Positions 43,838 to 54,200 of a DNA stretch of 64,000 nt are shown piece by piece. Source of the stretch: Pestalotiopsis fici W106-1 (taxonomy: Eukaryota > Ascomycota > Sordariomycetes > Amphisphaeriales > Sporocadaceae); NCBI RefSeq assembly GCF_000516985.1, contig NW_006917091.1, positions 1,378,977 to 1,442,976 on the forward strand, read 5' to 3'. The notes beneath the pieces were generated by a model, which worked only from the letters and a program-made list of their open reading frames with translations, searched no databases and was not told where the DNA came from. The position numbers were made by a program, and so were the translations under genes. Position 1 is the stretch's first letter. The number at the start of each line of letters is the position of its first letter.

Positions 43838-44281
43838 CTAATCATCAACTGTAGCTTCGAAACCATTCGATTCTAGCTTGTCTAACTTTCTTTTTTTCGT
43901 ATCATTAATTGCTCGGCCCAAAGAGGCTGGCGGAGCTTGCGAAGAACAAGTTGTATATACAAGAGGAGTATCAAATACAAATCTTTGCGCCTCAAAGATT
44001 TGTGTACTCCATCCATCCTTCCATCGATACCTAGCTTGCCTTGTGGGCTCTCTTCTTCCTGAGCTCCATAGTCCTTGTTCCATCACTTCCGAGGGTAAGT
44101 CCTCTCCGATATACCGGCTAATGTTTTTATGGTACAGATACTGCGACTTTGAAATGTACAGCTGATGCTCAAGCTCTCTCGTCTGGAACAATGGCCTTGT
44201 AATGTTCCATTTCCAAGGCGCGCCATACTTGGCCAACGAGCCGTCAGCAGAAAGATAAGCCTTGATGTCCCTTTCTTCCAA
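43838..44281 (-). pseudogene. Orphan ORF, possible gene remnant
   Basis: A 147-codon open frame without an in-frame ATG at its start. Upstream in frame comes a stop (TAA) only ~24 nt away, and the nearest neighbour (glutaredoxin 3' end) is 80 bp away, leaving no room for a promoter. The residue composition looks protein-like (KYGAPWKWNITRPLF, LYISKSQYLYHKNISRYIG, RYRWKDGWSTQIFEAQRFVF), rich in aromatics and without low complexity. Either it is a 5'-truncated remnant, an exon whose first exon I could not find (an acceptor-like TTTTGAG sits just before it), or chance. No family recognised. Confidence 0.25.
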
Positions 44282-44360
44282 CGCCTCAAAATGCAGAATT
44301 TAGACGATCCATAGAATACGGTAGTTGACGTATAAAACGAACATGATCAAGTGAGGCGAC

Positions 44361-45235
44361 CTATGCCTTCTTGTTGGAGTTGCCGACAAATCTCTCCTTC
44401 ATCGAGACGCGCTTGCCGCCCATTGACTTGATCTTGTCAATCAGGGTTCCTCTGTTGTCTAGTTCTGCAATGTCGTCGCTGCCGCCGATGCTCTTGCCGT
44501 TGATCATGATGTTGGGCACAGTTTTGCGGCCAGTCATCTCTCCCAGCTTGGCTTGGAGCTGCTTGCCCAAGGGGTGTTCGTCTAGCTCGACGACGTAGGG
44601 CTGGGGGTCTATCGAATACTTTTCAAGGAGCAGCTTCTTGGCTGCCTTGGAGTACGGGCAGTATGTCTTGGAGAAGATGATAGCTAGGAACAAATTAGCA
44701 CAACCGCAACAAATGACCAGCGTCTAGAAAAGGGTATCTTACTCGGAGACTTTTTAAGGATTTCATTCAGTGTGATTTCAATCTCGTGCTCCTCGTTGCT
44801 CTCCTCGACAGTGGTAGAATCACTGTCCTTCTTGCCCTGGCCGCCAGCCGAGCTGCCCACGCCCACGACCTTGCCGGGAGAATCAGGCTTCAGCGGCGCC
44901 TTGGCATTTGCGAGGTCCTTGGCCTTTTGCTCAGCTGCTCGGAGGCGCTCGGCCATTTCATCGGCCATTTGCTCATCGTCTGCATCAATAGAGCCGTCTC
45001 CGTCCTTGTCCTTGGCCTCGGCACTGACCTGGCCGCCTTTGCCACTCATGATGATCTGGGACCCTCCAGTGCCCCTCTTACCATCCATGGCGTTGATGGT
45101 CTTGTGATAAAAGTCTTGGATGGTTCGGGTGTCGCGCTCGCTCGTCTGCTGCCATTGTGACGTGAAGAATAAGATGGTGATAACCACTGCCAGGGCGACT
45201 AGCAGCAGAGCACGCAGTCTACGTGCCGAAGGCAT
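44361..45235 (-). CDS. Membrane-anchored monothiol glutaredoxin, Grx6/Grx7-like
   Basis: Exons 45235-44743 and 44683-44361 give 816 nt (271 aa); intron 59 nt, phase 1. The N-terminus is a signal anchor (RRLRALLLVALAVVITILFF, ~residues 5-24). A ~125-residue acidic, disordered stem follows. It includes a DKDGDGSIDADDE stretch that looks like an EF-hand loop. The glutaredoxin domain begins near residue 155: IIFSKTYCPYSKAAKKLL carries the CPYS active site (Cys173). GRKTVPNIMINGKSIGGSDDI supplies the TVP cis-Pro and GG glutathione-binding loops. The layout matches yeast Grx6/Grx7, type II membrane proteins of the ER/Golgi facing the lumen, which reduce glutathione mixed disulfides in the secretory pathway. 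Start: ATG at 45235, the first in-frame ATG. Confidence 0.92.
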
Positions 45236-47018
45236 GATGGTTGGCGACGATGCTGTGCGCAATGCAATAGCGATTGCGGCCGTGGTGTTCTGGACCGCGG
45301 AGGATTGTCGTCAGGGGGCTTGGTTGGCTTGGGGGTTCAACAACGGTCGACGTGCGGTTTTCGGGGAGAACTCCGGAAGTGTCTTAAGTCAATTGTCTTC
45401 AGTGAGATGTGCTTGGTCGGGTGATGATTCAGCCAGGTCTCAAGACACGGGCAGGAGACGTGCGTTTTTTTTCTTTCTTGTATATTATTATTGATGTCGG
45501 TCGCGGGTTCGTGCCAACAACGGGTGCTCGGGAGCGGTCATCTAATTGGCGATACAGAAATGTCCCTTTTTTTGCTTCTTTCCCGCCTTCAAAAGGATTG
45601 CTTTGTCGGCTGGGCTCGGGATTCCTCCAATCGTCGGGCGTGGCTAGCTCGTATTATGAGTTGCCGGGGGTGATCTTCAACAGAGACATTAGCTTGTCGG
45701 CCGGTGCATTGAGGAGTTTATACATTAAGGTATGCGGGACGGCAGCGACAGGATCATCCGTCGAGAGGCGCGTCTATGTCTTTGGGGTTATGCGGCTAAA
45801 GTGCAAGGCATTTACGTACAAATTCAAACGGCGCAGCAGATATAAACAAGAGAATGTGAACCAAGTGGAGGGCAGCCACTGGAACTAACTTGTCTTCGTC
45901 CCCGTCGTTGTTATTGTTATTGTCAAGCACAATCAGTGGTGAATAAATGTGCGCAATATGCTGTCCTTCGGGGCAATGTCGAGAAGTCAAAGAAAGCTTG
46001 TTCGCAGTGCCGTGTACGGACGTAAGAAACAACCGAACCAGAGTCTTGTGTACGGGATGCGAGTAACGACCAGATCGAAATAATAAAAACAGACCGAGTA
46101 TGTAGTCAATAGTCGGCCGCCGTGTCTTTTTGTGTTGCGCGAGGCGTTTGTCGGATGCTGTCAGTATTGATGCGAGCGAACAAAATGTTGCTGAAGGATG
46201 TTGTGCTGTCGAGTCGCTTCTCCAACACTTTCATTGCAGTCTGTCTGTTCAATTCCGTCAGTCAGGTGCTTTGCTGCCCACCTGAGCGAAACCCACCAAG
46301 ACAGGCGCTGGGTCCAAATGGGTCCAGGGGAGGAGGGAGGGGAGACCGGGTTCTCGGCCCACTGAGATGCCCACTGAAAGACAGTGAAAAGCAGAGCCCT
46401 GGACGACCCATAATCAGCTGCATCATTTAGCGCCTCGGAGCCAACAGGGATTCAGACAGGCACACGTACAGGGGGAAAGCAACAGTGTGGGGAAGAAGGA
46501 ATCGCTGGTAAACGAACCATGCCATGAGTGGACGAGAGATTTGCTCGCTTTTGGTCTAGACGCGGATCTTAAATGCCAACTAGGTAGGGGAGCAACAGTC
46601 TGGGCGAGGCTTATTGCCTTGTATCGGAGGGACAGGACCTGGGGAAGAAAAAGCCAGTGACAGCGCCTCTTTTGTTAGTAGTAGCTAATATCTAGGACTG
46701 GAGACTGGCTAATTCCAAAGCCGATGCTACAGATTACAGACAGAAGAAGCTGCCGGGGGTTAGTATGTCGGCATTGGCATTTGATGCACTGACAATGAGA
46801 GTGTCAACAACAAATGTGTAAATAGGTTTGGCCGTTTGGATTACGTAGGCATAAAAGACAACCCTCTGGTGCCAAGTCAGACAACCTTGTTCCTGGAAGC
46901 AAGTCCACCACTCGGGGCATATGCACCTTTTCGATGTTGACAAGATTTGGTCGCTCAATAAACCCGCATGCACTGCTCGGGGCGGAGGAGGAATGCCCGT
47001 GACATGGTTTGAAGATCT
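45236..47018. other. Intergenic region upstream of the glutaredoxin gene
   Basis: About 1.8 kb between the glutaredoxin start and the TFIIIC subunit stop. The longest frame (45409-45888, +) has no domain and low complexity. I see only promoter and 3' UTR sequence. Confidence 0.5.
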
Positions 47019-49516
47019 TCAATCGTAATCCTCCATGGACACGTCTGATACCTCATCGGCAAAATCTTCCTCATCAAACGCACCGTCTTCCTCACCCTGT
47101 TCGGCGAATTCTTCCTCCGCCATCTCGCTCGTCTCGTCGCCAGTACCTGTCGTCGCTCTCCTCGCCTTCCGTGAGGCCTGCTCCTCGCCTAGATCCATAA
47201 TTCTTACCAGGCCGGACCCCATGGCAGCGGCTGCCCACCAGCTACACTCGATATTTGGGTTCCATGCGACCGACGTGATGCGTGTCAAGGGGTCACAATT
47301 TACCACATCGCCCGATCCTCTGCCTGCCATGTCTTGATCCAGGTCACTTCCAAGCTCGTCGTCCTCAGGATCGGCCTCAGCAGTCGCTTGCTTGCCCTTG
47401 CCCTTGGGCTTCTTGGTGTTTTTCCTCTTCTGCTGTTCTTTCTTCTTTTGTGCATTATGCCTCTGTCGCATTTGGACGCCGCTCTTATCATGTCTCGGAT
47501 GTGCATTTTCAATGGGCTTGAAGCCGTGAAGGATTCGGCAAGTTCCACGGCGTACCTCTTCATCGCCGTCCTGCGTATCTTTGGCCTCTGTCGCCAAAGC
47601 TTGGTACTCATGGTGGAATAGCTTGATTTTTCTGTGCTTCTTTTTGAAATAAAACACTCGCCGGAAAGGGTTGGAAAGCCACAGCGATCCATCCGTCGAC
47701 CCGACCAACAGGTATGGGTGACACGATCCAATTGCCATGCAACTGGGCTGCCCAGAAATCGCCACAACGAATCGTGATTGAGGCCAAGTGCGTATTGACA
47801 TGAAGGAGAGAGCGATATTGGCAGGTGACGAAGATGACCACAGTGAAATGAAACCACGCATGTGCTCAGACCAGACCAGCAAGTTGGGTTGAAAGTTAAC
47901 AATGAGGTTTGGCACGTAGACAAGTTCGGCATTGGGCCGGTTCAAGTCTGTCACAGTGGTCACACCTCCGGTCGGAGCAGAGGCCACGATGAATGGATGC
48001 GACGGGTACCCCGACTTGACATCCAGAACTGGGCTTGAATGCACTGGATGGCGTTGCAGCAACACACAGGGATACAGAGACCACACTGCCAAGGAGCCAT
48101 CCGAACAACCTACGCATATGCGGTTCATGTTCACCCATGTGAATGAGGTTATATCAATCTTGTACTCAGATTTGAGCTCAAGGGTGGTGAGGGTCTCCCG
48201 AATCTCTTCTACACGATATAGTCGTTAGCCTTGTTTACCGAAATGATCAATCACCAGGGATGCCTACCAAAAGTCTCGCGATTCCTATCGCTCCAGGATT
48301 GTTTCACCTCCACCACCCGTACAATTCCGTCAGTTGTTAGAAAGGCCAGTAGGCCAACCAAGTTGCCGACTGTGAGTGGCACAGGGCACCACTGCATGCG
48401 CACAACTCGGCCCCATCCATCGAAACATAACGATGCTACACGATATGGTGGTGATTGCTTAAGGGCCATGGTTCCATTTCCCCCTGTCTGGGCAGGTATT
48501 GTCCATATCTGTATACTGCCTTGTTTCTTGCTTTCTTCTGGGGGCGCTTCTTCAGGTGTTTGGTAGAAAGCTTGGTCCGAGTATGGTATAATGCTCATGG
48601 CCAAGAGCTGATCGATAGATCCAGTCCTAGGCGCCCAATCCATGGCCAAGGTGATGCCACCAACATCGAGCAGCCAACCACCAACGGTCTCTTCTGACGA
48701 TGACTCTGTGGAGGAGGGACTGCCCTCGAGCGAGAGTTGAATGTTCTGACCCTGATGGATTTTATGCTTGGTCTGATCATTATGCGGCCCGAGGAACGCC
48801 GTTAACTCTGTGGCGGCTTTGGGAATGAACCAACGCTGGGCGATGCTCTGCTGGAGGATTTGAGACTGTGAAGAAGACTGTCTCGTGGATAAATAATTAA
48901 AATACCAATCGACAAGCTTCTTCTGCTGATCTTCCCAAAATTTCAGAGAAGACCAAGGTCCTTTTGCAATCCTCTGATCATTCCTTGACACAAGTTTTGG
49001 TGGAAATAGGTCGTAGGGCGTCCACATAAGAATAAAGGAACTAATAATCTTGCGAAAGTCGTTTCGATCGCCATACCAGTAAGCACACAACTGTCCTAGA
49101 TGCACATGGCGAGAGACGGGGCCTATGTACGACCGCGTCCATTTCATAGATGGCTCACCCGGATAGGGTTGGACCTCGCCGAGTGACCGTTTGCCGGCTC
49201 TATCCTTGCCGTCCTTTTCGTCCTTGATCTTGGCGCTGAAAACATCAGGGCGAGGTCGTCTTCGGGGCTTCTTCTCAACGTCTGAGAGAACCTCGCCCTC
49301 TCCCGAGTCCGAGCTGGCGACGAGCTCGGCATTGTCGAATTTATCATCATCGTCTGGCTCGCCATTTTCTGCCGGGTCGTCGACGAATCCATCGTCGGAG
49401 TCATCATTCTGCCTCTGCGTAGCTTTCCGCAGATCCTCCTCGTCCGAAGAGCCAAGATCCGACAGGTAGGCTTGCTGATGAAAGCGCTTTGCCTTGTTTG
49501 ACTTTCGCGTCCTCAT
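47019..49516 (-). CDS. TFIIIC subunit, WD40-repeat (Tfc6-like)
   Basis: Exons 49516-48268 and 48208-47019 give 2439 nt (812 aa); intron 59 nt. The N-terminal ~110 residues are acidic and basic tracts (DDSDDGFVDDPAENGEPDDDDK, KKPRRRPRPD). The central and C-terminal regions form a beta-propeller: GGWLLDVGGITLAMDWAP, SIQIWTIP, MQWCPV, GLLAFLTTDGIVRVVEV, RICVGCSDGSLAVWSLYP, LLVGSTDGSLWLSNP and ITSVAWNPNIECSWWAAAAMGSGLVRIMDL. A basic insertion (KKKEQQKRKNTKKPKGKGK) and an acidic tail (EEEFAEQGEEDGAFDEED) follow. This layout resembles the RNA polymerase III factor TFIIIC subunit tau-91/Tfc6 of fungi, which binds the B box of tRNA genes with Tfc3. The assignment is by recall of family layout, not alignment. 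Confidence 0.72.
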
Positions 49517-50319
49517 TGTTGGGCACAAACAGAGACACTGGCGCGCTGTGCGGGAACGAATATGTCGTTGTCGAATCCAGCTTGGACCCGAAAGTCACAA
49601 GCTCTTGTCAAGCCAAATTGCCGTTCAACGCCACATCCCATTGACAAGAGTTGTGCACCTTGGAAAATTTGCCGACTTCTCAACTGCGTGTATCAGGGCG
49701 CCAACAAGTTTAGTCTTTTGTATGTCGCTGTAAGCTCTCGAAACCGGGGTGAAACTGAGCTGTGCAGTCGAGGTTTAAATCGAAGCTGCTCCTGCCAGAA
49801 TTATCGTATGCCAAGACTTCTATCTCAGCAAGTGTGGCCTAAGCTTTCGAGATAGGAGTGGGGCCACCTCAACTTGGTAGGAATCTCAAGCCATTCATGG
49901 CTTTTATACCTCCATTCGGCAACCACCCAATTTTGTAAAACAACACGCCATTTCTTTTCTTTTCCCGACTTATTTTACCAACCACATCAAATTTATCGTG
50001 GATACATTCTTGACATTTGAGGATGTTGGAACCGGTTTTTCCATCATGACAAGAGACATGTCTGATCAACCGACAGCTGGTCATTTCAATCCATCCCTAC
50101 ATTCGAGCCGCAATGAAGTCATTGCAGCGGCACAGAACTTAGACATGACGATATCATTATCTATAATCATCAGCCCAAGGACTTTGGTAACGTTGTATAA
50201 ATAATGAGTTTCTCCAACTTGCTTCAAGAGACGCAGATTGTCCCGTAGTCTTCTTTGGCATCTTCCAATACCTAGACTACTTGATTCATTAACCTCCCAT
50301 TGCTGCAACTGCCGACACG
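49517..50319. promoter_or_regulatory. Divergent promoter region, TFIIIC subunit / secreted protein
   Basis: 0.8 kb between two outward genes; no supported frame. The right half includes pyrimidine-rich stretches typical of a fungal core promoter before the ATG at 50320. Confidence 0.45.
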
Positions 50320-51035
50320 ATGTTGAAATCAATATCCTTACTCTTCTTTCTCCTTTCAGCCGGCTCTGCAGGTGTCATTGAGCCCCGCGATGGTAAACTT
50401 TTCCTGTCAACGTTTGATGACTACCAGGTCCCCGACGAGCGTGCGAATAGAGTCGATCAGTCCATTGGTATTGTCAATGGAGTTGACTTTACGAATATGA
50501 GTAAGATCATGTAATCACTATTCACCGGTTCCCGAAATACTGACGCATCTTCTTCTTAGACTACCTCCGTCCTGTTGCAAATGGAATCAACAATACTTAC
50601 GCGGCACCCTCTTCTCCCAACGTGGCCGCCGTCTCCAGTGATTTTCAGGCCTACATAACGGTCAACTATGAAGGCAGTACGCTAGCTGCATTAGATTTTC
50701 AGATCTTCCGATGGGGTTGTGTGGTTGGGGATCGCATCAATCAAAGCGACGATCCAATAGAGGTAACCGGGATATATCCTGGGTGTACCTTGACTCTCAC
50801 GGCATTCAAAGGGGCCAATCAGGTTGCCCAACAAACATTCCGTTCCACGACGACTCGGCAAACGTGTTCAAACTGCACTACCGTGTCCTTGATATCATCT
50901 TTCATATCAAATCAAAACTTCAGAAAGGCCGACACTATTACCTTCAGAGCTACATTTCCAAATCCTGTGGGCGATCAGCAATCGACCGCTTTCTATCTCG
51001 ACGACCTTCACATGACAATATATCCAAAGGTTTAA
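50320..51035 (+). CDS. Small secreted protein, hypothetical
   Basis: Exons 50320-50500 and 50560-51035 give 657 nt (218 aa); intron 59 nt, phase 1. A clear signal peptide (MLKSISLLFFLLSAGSAG) precedes a mature chain of ~200 residues rich in Thr, Ser, Asn and Val, with a beta-sandwich-like pattern. Four cysteines (WGC, GCT, CSNC) could form two disulfides. It contains possible N-glycosylation sites (NNT, NQS, NCT). The C-terminus DDLHMTIYPKV resembles the end of beta-sandwich secreted proteins. No catalytic motif and no GPI signal. I do not recognise the family; a cell-surface or secreted adhesin/effector role is only a guess. Confidence 0.8.
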
Positions 51036-51231
51036 GATACAGGAGTGTGCTCCATGGGGTACTCGCCATTTATATCTATCAAATAGTTATAAATCAACAT
51101 TATCCCTTAAATTTACCTTGAACATGTGATGACACAGATACTTGATTAACTCCAAAATAATCAAGCGATCTAAAATTTGAAATTCATTTCTTGTATTGAT
51201 ATATACGTAGTCTATCATGAATATAGCAGAT

Positions 51232-52323
51232 CTAGCATTGAGTGCCCATCACTGTGTGATGATTGTCGAATGCATTTGCCATTCCCTTCAGATGCGCCGC
51301 CGCGGCGAACAGAATCAATATGTGAAACAGTTGGTGGGAGCTACCCCAGATATCAAAGGAACCGGGTGCGCTTCGTTCCGGCCATCTTATCTGGAATGAG
51401 GTTAGTTTCCATGGCTTTTGTAAAGATGGAGAACGTAAAAGAGAACTTACGGCGTATAAAAATGCACCGAATATGTATAGGAACCCTTGAAGTAGAACCC
51501 AGTTGAGTCCCATACGCCTTTCCAGATCATGGTATCCGTAAATGAGGACGCCCTGACATACAGGCAGCACCCCCGAGAGACCGAGCCCGACGAACATCAT
51601 CGCCCGATAGGGCCTCCATTTTGGGGTGCGAAACTTCTCAACCCAGCTGACAATGCCGCATCCGAATCCCAACAAGAATATCTGTTGCTGTCAGTGACCG
51701 GTCCTTTAGTATATACTGCCATGAAAATCAACACTTACTCCGTACAAGTACATCGTCATCAACCGCGGCATGCAGAACAGGCCATAGTACAAAGCTGGCA
51801 CATAACTTCCTACAATCAAGGCCACAATCCCCGAATAGTCCAGCTTGTTGCCCCATTTTGCGACGTCAGGGCTGTGGTTGCATAGCATGTGAAAAGTGGC
51901 ACTCATGCCGAGACAGACGGCAGCGCCGCCAAAGAAGCAGCTAAAGACCACAATGTCGCTGCTGGTCGCGCTGGGGTATCGCGGAGCCACGATGCTGTAC
52001 AAGAAGAGCCCAACGAGAGGAAACGTCAGACAGCCGAGCAAGTGCGTCCATATATTGACGGACTCATTGTGCAGCCAAAACAGGGACTTGAACGATCCAA
52101 AGTACGAATTGGACGACTGGCGGTAGCCGGACAGGATGTAGGCATTATCGCGTCGCCAGGCGGGCAGGTCGTCCCAGAGAAGCAGCAGAGTGCGCTCGAC
52201 TTTGGCTTCGACTTGCTTGACTTTGGAGACCACGGTGTCGGCGGCGGATGCGGACGGCCGGCGCTGCCGGAGACCTGACGTTGTGTTGTCCGGCGCGGCG
52301 CCGGAAGCGCTTTCGGCAGTCAT
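51232..52323 (-). CDS. PAQR / Izh (hemolysin III) family seven-transmembrane protein
   Basis: Exons 52323-51739, 51681-51451 and 51390-51232 give 975 nt (324 aa), all introns phase 0 (57 and 60 nt). The cytosolic N-terminus is Ser/Thr-rich. The first helix follows ESVNIWTHLLGC, the PAQR signature. GMSATFHMLCNHSPDVAKW contains the conserved Ser and His, LDYSGIV the conserved Asp, and HQLFHILILFAAAAHLKGM the C-terminal zinc His pair. Seven hydrophobic segments are visible. Fungal Izh proteins affect zinc homeostasis and sphingolipid or osmotin-like signalling; ceramidase activity has been proposed for the family. The ATG at 52323 opens the frame directly. Confidence 0.93.
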
Positions 52324-53041
52324 TTCGACGTCTAGAAAATGAGAGAATTGAAAACTCTAATCCGCAAAACCAAACTGCATAAAAATCTGGACAAAACAAA
52401 GAACTCAAAATAACAAAAGTATGGTTTTGAATGATACGATGACGAAGGATGGCCCACTCGAAAGTGTCCACGTCCCTGGTCTTATTATTAGTCGATCTTG
52501 GTTTGTTGGGAATCTCGCGGCCTACGTTTGTTCGCACATGCAAAAAATAGATCCTCAACACCTCTGGCCGCCGAGGCATACAAATTTGACTCAAGTCATA
52601 GGCTCTATGTACCATTCAACGATTTCGGCATCTGCAAGCTTTTCTTCTTCTTCTTTTATGACTTTTGAATCATTAATGATTCTTTGCACTATTGCGCTGA
52701 GAAGGCCTGTTTGCATTCTGCGACCCCCGGTATCTACTTTCGCCTCTTTCGCCAAATTCCAAATGGAGTAGCAATCAAAGGAGATAGAGCACTCGGCTGC
52801 GCAACGATACCTACACGACTCGGGATTGTAGATGTGATATTGGAGCATGCATCGGGCTTTATAACCATGATATACACAAGATGCATGCAGATCGTCTGAG
52901 AATGGTTCGTTATGTCATATTGTCTCTAGCTGTATCGCATATGTAACTCCGTCCCAAAACCGCAAGCTCTCTGAAGCCGAACGCGCTTTCTTAATTGCGT
53001 GGCTCGACATTTGCAGGTATGTAATGTACTGAATGTCTGCT
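52324..53041. other. Intergenic region between PAQR and TMA7 genes
   Basis: About 0.7 kb: the PAQR promoter and the TMA7 3' UTR, both minus-strand. Overlapping minus-strand frames (for example 52145-52615 and 52591-52848) are not supported. Confidence 0.5.
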
Positions 53042-53423
53042 TTATTTCTTGCCGCTCTTCTTGATTCCCTGGTTGCCAGTGTTGAGAGGGCCCTTCCCTC
53101 CTGCCTTGGAGGCCATGTCCTTGCGAGCCTTCTCCTCTGTCCAATATGTTAGTGCCCTGCCGTCGCAAGCCGTGGGTTTATTATCGGGGTTCGAAGTCTG
53201 GTCATACCGGCTCTCTTCTTCTCAAGGAAGGCCAAGTCGTCCTCGTCGAGATCCTTGGCAGTCTTCTTGGCGGCCTTCAAGGGCTTCACCTTACCACCTG
53301 TGTGAAAGCGCAAAAGTCAGTTGAAATGGAATCTTATCGGCACGGCAGCATGGAGGCGGGGCAAAAAAACTGGACGATCTATCGCAGCGCATCGTACATA
53401 CCTTCTCTGTTCTGGCCACCCAT
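53042..53423 (-). CDS. TMA7: Translation machinery-associated protein TMA7
   Basis: Exons 53423-53402, 53297-53208 and 53136-53042 give 207 nt (68 aa), so no single exon exceeds 95 nt. The product starts MGGQNREGGKVKPLKAAKK, has the acidic DLDEDDLAFLEKK helix, and ends KGPLNTGNQGIKKSGKK. This matches the eukaryotic TMA7/CCDC72 family (basic N-terminus, acidic core, conserved GPLxTGGIKKSGKK tail; ~64 aa). TMA7 associates with ribosomes and its loss alters translation in yeast. Introns are 104 and 71 nt. It is divergent from the Prp4 gene, sharing a 777-bp promoter. Confidence 0.95.
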
Positions 53424-54200
53424 TTTGATATTTCTTTTCTGATCGTGTCTAGAAGCACTGCGAGGTGATTGTGTTGTATATTTTAGAGAAAACGACGCGG
53501 AGGCGAAGAGGCAACCAAGGGAGAAGGTAAGCAGCTCTGGTAGAAATTCAGGGTCTCGAGGTTGATCAGAGCGACGCGGACGGTTGCGACCGCGGGGCAA
53601 TGCTTTTTCAGTGGCACGCAGTTGGCAAATCGATACTAGCTAATAGGTACATTAGGCGAGTAACGGTTGTGTCAGATACCCGGAGAAATTCCGCCGCCAT
53701 CTTTTGATCCCACTGGAGACCTCCAGGGCTCGTGGCGGCCTAGCTCGGATGTAACCCACTGAAAGCTGCGAGGCTCTCCGCCGCTGACTGCCCTACCAAA
53801 GCCCAGCCTCACCTTCAACTCCATCATCGCGTTCACACCCTAACCCCTCAGCACCAACACCATCACAGACATCCTAGTGTATATCGCCAAACATCAAGTC
53901 CGCTACTGCATCTACGAACGCGCGAACGCGAATCCAGAGAACTCTTGGCAATTTTCATTGAATCAAAACCGTGCCCAGTTGGTCGGCTGACGATTCGCAT
54001 CGCGTTGCACAGCCCACATGACGAGCCGTGATGCGCAGTAGATGAGAAGAGAGAAACATCCCGGTTCGACACATTTTCTACGCTCAAAAGTATATTCTGG
54101 CCTCATTGCTGACCCGTTTGTTTCAACTTTAAAGACAGGGACTTTCTCTTGTCCTTAATTTTGCTTGGTGGTCGTGAAACAAGAAACGCAGAGCGCAAAC
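53424..54200. promoter_or_regulatory. Divergent promoter region, TMA7 / Prp4 kinase
   Basis: 777 bp between two outward-facing housekeeping genes. It has CA-rich tracts around 53800-53870 (ACACCCTAACCCCTCAGC) and no supported frame. Confidence 0.5.

Noticed and set aside
53840..53860. CCCTAACCCC as a telomere-like repeat
   Set aside because: Single occurrence inside an ordinary promoter; not a telomeric array.
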